From an uncultured Ectothiorhodospiraceae bacterium (GTDB lineage: Bacteria > Pseudomonadota > Gammaproteobacteria > UBA6429 > Thiohalophilaceae): a stretch of 11,043 nucleotides of DNA. The notes under the pieces are model-generated. The model was not told where the DNA came from. It was given only the letters and a program-made list of their open reading frames with translations, and made no database searches. Where the stretch lies: NCBI GenBank assembly GCA_947259425.1, contig CAMYMO010000288.1, forward strand, positions 1 through 11,043, read 5' to 3'. Shown in pieces: positions 6,408 to 11,043 of this stretch. Each line of letters begins with the position of its first letter. Position 1 is the stretch's first letter. Made by a program: the position numbers and the translations under genes.

Positions 6408-7154
6408 TTAAGTTAATTTACGACGACGTCGTTTATACCAAATGATGGTGCCGGTAACGGCTAATATGATCAACAAGATGCCAGCCAGATCAATAATAAT
6501 CACGCCACCTTGACTGATTATGCGGCCGCTGTGTACATCCAATAGAACGCGCTCCCAACTAATGCTATGCCCTTGCGCAAAAATGGATTCAGATAAGTGC
6601 GCTGGGATGTCATCTGGCTTTGACCAATTGATGCCGGTGTTTTCAATCGGTTGCCAGGAGACTAAATCGGCATCGGCTTTAAACAGTCCTTGCTCTGTTT
6701 TTATGACTATGAATTTATCTTGTTGACCCAACTGGATAATGTCACCCAGCTTCTCACCAGGCGCATTGAGTTTTTCAATGATGTCACCATCAATGGTAAT
6801 TAACCATATTGTTTCAGACGTCGCCAAGGCATAGAAATGTTCTGTCGTGGTGGCACCCCGTAACGGGTTAATACTTTGACCAATGATTTTCTGATTAAAA
6901 TAAATATTTTCATTCCATTGGGATATCCAATGATCATCAAGCTTGTGGCCAGGTAAAGAATCGGGTTGTTTAATGCCATACCAGCCTAATATAGTTGAGC
7001 TCGAAATATAGTTTTTATCAACACCAATATCGTTAGTATGATTGAGCAAGATACCGGTGATGGAAAGATGAATGGCGATGATCGCGACACTGAGCCCAAT
7101 ATAGCGATGGAAGGATAATAATGTGCGAATAAAAGATGGTTTTTTAGGAGCCAT
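6408..7154 (-). CDS. PepSY-type membrane protein with two helices
   Basis: The protein has 248 residues. A short basic N-terminus leads into FHRYIGLSVAIIAIHLSITG (helix 1, about 17-38), then comes a periplasmic region of about 180 residues, and then helix 2 (about 218-240, ending TGTIIWY) and a RRRR tail in the cytoplasm. The HRYIG entry, the in-membrane H29, H39 just after helix 1, and the SWERVLLDVHSGRI motif before helix 2 are typical of PepSY-associated transmembrane proteins, in which membrane histidines may hold haem. The start overlaps the end of the FMN-binding gene by 11 bp (7144-7154), which implies translational coupling. The known association of PepSY-type proteins with flavinylated exported domains suggests it passes electrons across the inner membrane to the neighbour. 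The exact donor is unknown. Confidence 0.82.
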   Translation of the reverse strand: MAPKKPSFIRTLLSFHRYIGLSVAIIAIHLSITGILLNHTNDIGVDKNYISSSTILGWYGIKQPDSLPGHKLDDHWISQWNENIYFNQKIIGQSINPLRGATTTEHFYALATSETIWLITIDGDIIEKLNAPGEKLGDIIQLGQQDKFIVIKTEQGLFKADADLVSWQPIENTGINWSKPDDIPAHLSESIFAQGHSISWERVLLDVHSGRIISQGGVIIIDLAGILLIILAVTGTIIWYKRRRRKLT

Positions 7155-7665
7155 TCTTTTTCATGACCTGAGAATCTAAATACAAGGCAATACGGGATAG
7201 TTTGGTCACGGCATTAACCGATAAGGTCGCCCCCGAAATGCTGTCGATGGGTTTGGATAATTCATTTTCCTTTTCGAGGGTGACGGCTTTGAATTGATCG
7301 GTAAAGTCTTCACGTTTGATCTCCCAGCCGCGACTCTCACGAAAGATAAGAACTTTAACTCGTTCTATTTGGCCTTGGTTAATAATAAATCCAACGGTAA
7401 TGGGTTTTTCTTTACCGATTTCTTCAAGTATCCAGACACTGCGTTTATCCTGTAACCAATAACGTGTGCGTAAGGTCGGTGGTTTGTGACTTAGAATCGA
7501 TTTTACCGTTTTTCCAATTTCACCGGTAAACCAGACGAATTGTGCCTTCGGGACTTTATTGGCAAAGGTTTCCGCCAAAAAGGCATCGGGGTGTTGATAA
7601 ACACCCCGTGCATGACTGTTTAGTGGTATCACCAAACAAATTGCTAGCAAGTAAAGTCGTACCAT
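7144..7665 (-). CDS. Exported FMN-binding-domain protein with flavinylation motif
   Basis: The protein has 173 residues with a signal peptide (MVRLYLLAICLVIPLNSHA, cleavage about residue 19). The C-terminal half is an FMN-binding domain like those in NqrC/RnfG. It has D141-S-I-S144-G-A-T147, matching the D-x-x-S/T-G-A-T/S motif to which ApbE attaches FMN covalently, here on T147. The N-terminal half (about 20-80) is a small adaptor region with a WFTGEIG segment. It would act in the periplasm as a single-flavin electron carrier between the coupled PepSY protein and an acceptor. No apbE gene is in the window, so the transferase must be elsewhere. The gene lies 30 bp after the porin gene and overlaps the PepSY gene by 11 bp. 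The ribosome binding site is weak. Confidence 0.87.
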   Translation of the reverse strand: MVRLYLLAICLVIPLNSHARGVYQHPDAFLAETFANKVPKAQFVWFTGEIGKTVKSILSHKPPTLRTRYWLQDKRSVWILEEIGKEKPITVGFIINQGQIERVKVLIFRESRGWEIKREDFTDQFKAVTLEKENELSKPIDSISGATLSVNAVTKLSRIALYLDSQVMKKNGS

Positions 7666-7695
7666 AGATTAATTTCTAAATCTTTTAACCTTGTT

Positions 7696-8913
7696 CTAGA
7701 ATTGATAGCCAACGCCTAGGTTAAAGCCATCAAATTCACTTGTACCGGCTGGTGTATCCTGATCCTGATAATCAAATTTCAAGACAACATGTTCATGTGG
7801 CCAGTAATTAAATCCGGCATCGATTTGACTGGTTTCAGAATCAGTTGCATCCGATGCGCGATTATCCCACTCGCTGTAGCGGGCAAAGACGCCCCATTGT
7901 TTATTGATGCGGAAGCTGGGTTCGGCATACCAACCTGTTTGTTCATCAGCTCCCACGCTTGCAGGGCCTGTTCCATCCAAATCCCAAGTCGCATATAACG
8001 CACGCAGACCAAATGGGCCGGTTTGCCATACAGCATGCGCTTCCAGCAAGGTGGCCGAACCGGCGGTTGCATCTGTACCTTGGGTGATATCTGCCTGGTA
8101 TTGTAAAGTCGTCGCCAGTTCAAGACCCGTGATTCCAGTCCATTTCAGACGTGCAGTATAAGCTAAATCATTGGCGCTTGCGTTAGAGACTTTTTGACGA
8201 CCACTCCGAACAGCGTAATTACTTGAACTACTGGTGTTTAATCCCGAATGGACCGCGACATCAAAGGCGAGGGCGTTTTCAAAGCGCTGGTTGTATAAGG
8301 CACCGGCTTCCCACCAAGTGGTTGGAATGATGTTTTTCTCGACAGAATTACGCTCGACCCCATAGAAGGTATTAGGCTCATGGGTTTCATTGAGAATACC
8401 AACCGGGATCAAAAAGAGTCCCGCCTTGGTGCTTTGCGTATCGGATAAATCAAATTCAATATAGGCCTGTTCTAATTCGACCTCGCCACCGTTTGAGCCA
8501 TCATCGGTATCTTTAACCAGGGCGTGTTCGAGTTCCAGTTCTGAGAAGAAACGGATGCTATCCGTAAAATCGTGTCCAAAGAACAGGACGAAGCGGTGAA
8601 AGTCGAATTCTTTTTTATCGGAACCGCCTGGGTTTTGGTTTTGCAGATTGTTGTAATGCAATTCACCGTAACCTCCAAAATAAGAAGATTTAGACGGTCC
8701 GTGATGAGATGACGAACTGCCTGTGGCATCTTGTTCCAATTGAGTCGTTACCGCATCCAAGCGCTCGGTGATTTGTTCATTTTGGTTTTTTAGTTTTTCA
8801 ATTTCAGACTGTAATTTTTGGTTGTCTGCATCCGCAGCAAATGAAACGCCAGCGCCACTTAATGACATAAGGGCGACACTAAAGACAGCTGTCATAGATC
8901 GAGGTAAAAACAC
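7696..8913 (-). CDS. Outer-membrane porin (OprO/OprP-like) with N-terminal coiled coil
   Basis: The protein has 405 residues. A signal peptide ends at SFA (about residue 26), followed by a coiled-coil segment (about 29-63, LQSEIEKLKNQNEQITERL...) and a Ser/His linker (SSSSHHGPSKSS). A beta-barrel follows from SYFGGYGELHY to the C-terminal F405 required for outer-membrane assembly. Alternating aromatic/polar strands, a barrel of about 335 residues, and motifs such as FDFHRFVLFFGHDF and LEQAYIEFDLSDTQSTKAGLF fit the phosphate-selective porin O/P-like group. The solute is not known. The start is GTG at 8913 with an AGGAG 7 bases upstream. It is the first gene of the Fur-box operon, so it is probably induced by iron starvation, which hints at a metal-related solute rather than phosphate. 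Confidence 0.88.
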   Translation of the reverse strand: MFLPRSMTAVFSVALMSLSGAGVSFAADADNQKLQSEIEKLKNQNEQITERLDAVTTQLEQDATGSSSSHHGPSKSSYFGGYGELHYNNLQNQNPGGSDKKEFDFHRFVLFFGHDFTDSIRFFSELELEHALVKDTDDGSNGGEVELEQAYIEFDLSDTQSTKAGLFLIPVGILNETHEPNTFYGVERNSVEKNIIPTTWWEAGALYNQRFENALAFDVAVHSGLNTSSSSNYAVRSGRQKVSNASANDLAYTARLKWTGITGLELATTLQYQADITQGTDATAGSATLLEAHAVWQTGPFGLRALYATWDLDGTGPASVGADEQTGWYAEPSFRINKQWGVFARYSEWDNRASDATDSETSQIDAGFNYWPHEHVVLKFDYQDQDTPAGTSEFDGFNLGVGYQF

Positions 8914-8920
8914 GGTTTTG

Positions 8921-8925
8921 CTCCT
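8921..8925 (-). promoter_or_regulatory. Shine-Dalgarno for the porin GTG start
   Basis: AGGAG on the minus strand lies 7 bases before GTG at 8913, which favours GTG over the internal ATG at codon 7. Confidence 0.8.
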
Positions 8926-8964
8926 AATTAAGTAAACACTTAAATACTAATTAAACGAAAGGCA

Positions 8965-8994
8965 ACTATAGGGGAATATAAATCTAAATGCAAA
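8965..8994 (-). promoter_or_regulatory. Predicted sigma-70 promoter of the porin operon
   Basis: On the minus strand TTTGCA (8994-8989) and TATAGT (8970-8965) are separated by 18 bp, with the predicted start of transcription about 45 bases before the porin GTG. The -35 half overlaps the Fur box, as expected for a repressible iron promoter. Confidence 0.5.
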
Positions 8995-9005
8995 TCATTC
9001 TCATT
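8987..9005 (-). promoter_or_regulatory. Fur box
   Basis: Minus-strand AATGAGAATGATTTGCATT matches the 7-1-7 Fur pattern (TGATAAT-n-ATTATCA): TGAGAAT has 6 of 7 and ATTTGCA 5 of 7 matches. It lies 74 bases upstream of the porin start codon. It predicts repression by Fe-Fur in iron-replete cells for the whole four-gene operon. Confidence 0.82.
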
Positions 9006-9090
9006 CAATAAATATGTAAAAGTATAGAAATATTTAAGTGTTTGATATATATAGGATATAACGTGAGTGAGGACTTACTGAATTGTGGTT

Positions 9091-9504
9091 TTAAGGACGG
9101 AAAACGGCTAAAAAGATAATCGCAATTAAAATAAGTACGGGAAATTCATTAAACCAGCGGTAGAAAACATGACTGCGAGTGTTTTTGTCATGCTTAAAAT
9201 CAAGCAACAATTTACCACAGTAAATATGATAGACAATTAATATCGCAATCAATCCGAGCTTAATGCTGAGCCAGAGTTGGCCTGAATAGTCGCCGATGAA
9301 CATCATCGCTAAACCGAAAATCAAGGTCAGTATCAAGCCAGGGGTCATGATGCCGTAGAACAATTTTCTTTCCATGACTTTGAATCGATCCAGGCTAGTC
9401 TGGTCGATGGCCATCGCGTGATAAACAAACAAGCGAGGCAGGTAAAATAAGCCCGCAAACCAGGTGACCATGAAAATAATGTGCAGGGCCTTTAGCCAGA
9501 GCAC
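9091..9504 (-). CDS. hemJ: HemJ-type protoporphyrinogen IX oxidase
   Basis: The protein has 137 residues from GTG at 9504 and is a four-helix inner-membrane protein of the HemJ (UPF0093) family. It oxidises protoporphyrinogen IX to protoporphyrin IX, the penultimate step of haem synthesis. The N-terminus LWLKALHIIFMVTWFAGLFY with H8, the following LPRLFVYHAMA, and the C-terminal FNEFPVLILIAIIFLAVFRP are family signatures. Helices lie near 4-26, 48-70, 76-96 and 119-135. The frame continues upstream to 9606, but that extension (Arg/Cys-rich) overlaps the TlpA-like gene and lacks family similarity, so GTG is preferred; family members are about 140 residues. The start is 4 bp after the TlpA-like stop, so they are probably cotranscribed. 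Confidence 0.9.
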   Translation of the reverse strand: MLWLKALHIIFMVTWFAGLFYLPRLFVYHAMAIDQTSLDRFKVMERKLFYGIMTPGLILTLIFGLAMMFIGDYSGQLWLSIKLGLIAILIVYHIYCGKLLLDFKHDKNTRSHVFYRWFNEFPVLILIAIIFLAVFRP

Positions 9505-9508
9505 GATA

Positions 9509-10039
9509 CTAGGATGCCTTTTTATTCGAGCTGAGCATGGTAATAATCTGCGCCTGCAAAATCGACATGTCCATTTCACCAATCTTTTGTCTGACGATCT
9601 CACCATTTGGATTTATTAAAAAGGTGGTCGGGGTCAGACTAACTCCGCCAAAGGCGGCTGATAGTTTCCCTGTTGCGTCATAAGAAATAGGATAGGGGAT
9701 CCCTTTCCGTTTTTGCATCTCCAGGATGTGATCAGGGCGATCATAGGACATGGCAATCCCAATGATCTCCAGCCCTTTGGGTGCCAACTCTTTATAGAGT
9801 TCAATGAGGTGGGGCATCTCTTTTACGCAACCAACGCAACTGGTGGCCCAAAACGTGATTAATACCGGCCGACCATTCAATTGTTTCAAGTCGAGTATGC
9901 GTTGTGTGTTCAACACGGGGATTTTTACGTCTGGTGCAGCTTGTGCTCCTGCTGGGCTAAACCAAATATATAAGCTGGTCAGTAACAGACCGGCGACAAA
10001 GGCAAAAATTATTTTATCTCTTAGTGATATTGATTTCAT
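9509..10039 (-). CDS. Membrane-anchored TlpA/ResA-like thioredoxin
   Basis: The protein has 176 residues. An N-terminal signal anchor (about 10-27, IIFAFVAGLLLTSLYIWF) is followed by a periplasmic thioredoxin fold (about 37-170). The redox site is W64-A-T-S-C68-V-G-C71, and the cis-proline is P137 in SLTPTTF. The extra segment around 95-125 and the GLEIIGIAMSYD strand are typical of TlpA/ResA/peroxiredoxin-like reductases. Such proteins reduce disulfides in the periplasm, for example apocytochrome c cysteines or copper-site cysteines of oxidases. The partner cannot be named. The gene lies 5 bp after the ClC gene and 4 bp before hemJ. Confidence 0.9.
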   Translation of the reverse strand: MKSISLRDKIIFAFVAGLLLTSLYIWFSPAGAQAAPDVKIPVLNTQRILDLKQLNGRPVLITFWATSCVGCVKEMPHLIELYKELAPKGLEIIGIAMSYDRPDHILEMQKRKGIPYPISYDATGKLSAAFGGVSLTPTTFLINPNGEIVRQKIGEMDMSILQAQIITMLSSNKKAS

Positions 10040-10044
10040 AGTTA

Positions 10045-11043
10045 CTATTTTATCCGTTCCGTCTTAGCGTTTGAGTGATTTTTATCATCATGGTTCAATA
10101 CTATATTTATATAAGTTTCAGCCATGGCCTGGTAGATCGATTTCGGGCAAATCCAGCGTGCCACCCCTTTGGCGATCAGGGCAGTGGCCATCAATGGCAA
10201 CAACATAGACGAATTATCGGTCATTTCCATCACAATAATCAAAGCCGTGATCGGTGTTTGTACGACCCCGGTAAAATAGCCCACCATACCTAACATAACC
10301 AAAACGGCAAAGGGTACATAGGGAAAGAACTCAGCAATGTTGGCGCCCATCCCAGCACCAACCGATAATGATGGTGCGAAAATTCCCCCCGGAATACCAC
10401 TCAGGTATGAGATCACGGTGGCGCCATACTTATATATAGGGAACATTAAATCGGTTTCGGTTTCCCCGGTGATGAGCCCCTTGGCCTGCTCGTAGCCGGT
10501 GCCGAAAGTATGACCATCTGATAAAAAACCAAGCAAACTAACCAATAGACCACAAGCAAACGCCAGAATAATGGGTTGGCGGCGGGCAAAGCTGGCCAGA
10601 CGACGGGTCATAACAATCAAGACCGTGCTGAAACTGCCGCCGAAAAAGCCACCGAGTACCCCGCAAACAATGATGGCTGGCCAGGCTTCTTCTAGAGTGG
10701 TGCTGGCATCGGTCGTACCGAAATAGGTGTAGTTTCCCAAGATAGTCAGTGCGGTGATACCGGCCAAAATTACGGCGATAAGCAGGGTACCGCTGGTGCG
10801 TTCCTCAAAGGAACGACTCATTTCTTCTACCGCGAACATGATGCCAGCTAATGGAGTGTTAAAGGCGGCGGATATCCCGGCTGCGCTACCGGCCAGGATT
10901 AGCGCCCGACTCATATCTTTACCACGAAAAGGCGCAATGCGTCGCAGTGAATACATGATGGCGGCACCGATATGGACGGTGGGGCCTTCTCGACCAATTG
11001 AAGCGCCACTCAGCAAACCGCCGATCGTCAGGATAATTTTGCC
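10045..11043 (-). CDS. ClC-family Cl-/H+ antiporter, N-terminus outside window
   Basis: About 332 residues are visible, with the frame open to the window edge. The true start lies upstream, so the TTG at 11016 is internal. The visible part begins GKIILTIGG and then LLSGASIGREGPT, with the gating Glu in GREGP. The next motifs are FAVEEM (equivalent to the internal proton Glu of E. coli ClcA), GIPGGIFAPSLSVGAG (chloride filter), and near the C-terminus PKSIYQAM with the chloride-coordinating Tyr. Presence of both Glu residues points to a proton-coupled antiporter rather than a channel. There is no C-terminal CBS domain pair; the protein ends about 30 residues after the Tyr. It would act in the inner membrane and heads the run into the TlpA-like gene and hemJ. 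Confidence 0.93.
   Translation of the reverse strand, partial: GKIILTIGGLLSGASIGREGPTVHIGAAIMYSLRRIAPFRGKDMSRALILAGSAAGISAAFNTPLAGIMFAVEEMSRSFEERTSGTLLIAVILAGITALTILGNYTYFGTTDASTTLEEAWPAIIVCGVLGGFFGGSFSTVLIVMTRRLASFARRQPIILAFACGLLVSLLGFLSDGHTFGTGYEQAKGLITGETETDLMFPIYKYGATVISYLSGIPGGIFAPSLSVGAGMGANIAEFFPYVPFAVLVMLGMVGYFTGVVQTPITALIIVMEMTDNSSMLLPLMATALIAKGVARWICPKSIYQAMAETYINIVLNHDDKNHSNAKTERIK

Larger units (their letters stand above)
8934..9043. repeat. Perfect 13-bp inverted repeat bracketing the Fur-box promoter
   Basis: AAACACTTAAATA (8934-8946) and its exact reverse complement TATTTAAGTGTTT (9031-9043) flank the promoter and Fur box with 84 bp between them. One arm falls in the predicted 5' leader of the porin mRNA and the other lies upstream of the promoter, so an RNA hairpin is unlikely and a DNA-level role is more plausible. 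No target-site duplication is seen next to the arms. Confidence 0.6.

Noticed and set aside
8934..9043. Interpretation of the 13-bp inverted repeat as a MITE
   Set aside because: No target-site duplication is visible, and the interval contains the working promoter and Fur box; kept only as an unexplained repeat.
9505..9606. N-terminal extension of HemJ (34 residues, Arg/Cys-rich)
   Set aside because: It overlaps the TlpA-like coding region in another frame and is unlike HemJ; GTG 9504 gives the family length.
11014..11016. TTG as the start of the ClC gene
   Set aside because: The frame stays open upstream and codes for conserved ClC sequence, so the gene is merely cut by the window.

Overview
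The window looks like chromosomal DNA of a gammaproteobacterium, probably environmental or marine. This is inferred from the moderate-to-low GC, a PA0069-type radical SAM protein, a HemJ-type protoporphyrinogen oxidase, an OprO/P-like porin with signal peptide, and a well-formed Fur box. There are no rRNA, tRNA, CRISPR or transposase features. Both ends cut through genes: a sensor kinase at the left edge and a ClC transporter at the right edge.

Region 1 (1-2579) is an envelope-stress-like unit. A membrane sensor kinase (partial) and its OmpR/PhoB-type response regulator overlap by 4 bp on the minus strand. Divergent to them, on the plus strand, is a short PspA/IM30 protein whose stop overlaps the start of a six-helix membrane protein. 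A pair of TGTAAA direct repeats with an 11-bp period sits between the two units, as expected for an OmpR/PhoB-type regulator, so the two-component system probably controls the PspA unit and/or itself. Region 2 (2580-5348, plus strand) has an intergenic stretch with what looks like a frameshifted small gene, a lipoprotein, a PA0069-family radical SAM protein, a hairpin-rich intergenic stretch ending in a textbook intrinsic terminator, and an alpha/beta hydrolase whose start codon lies only 10 bases after the terminator T-run.

Region 3 (5352-9043, minus strand) is the most interesting part. It is a four-gene operon, in transcription order: outer-membrane porin with an N-terminal coiled coil, exported FMN-binding-domain protein with an ApbE-type flavinylation motif, PepSY-type two-helix membrane protein, and exported two-domain ceruloplasmin-like multicopper oxidase. 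A near-canonical Fur box overlaps the -35 of a predicted promoter upstream of the porin, and the promoter region is bracketed by a perfect 13-bp inverted repeat. The likely theme is iron-starvation-induced redox handling of iron (or copper) in the periplasm: PepSY protein and covalent flavin as a reductase arm, the copper oxidase as a ferroxidase arm, and the porin as the entry route. This is inference from context.

Region 4 (9091-11043, minus strand) is a tightly packed run of a ClC-family Cl-/H+ antiporter (N-terminus outside the window), a membrane-anchored TlpA-like thioredoxin and HemJ, with 5- and 4-bp gaps.
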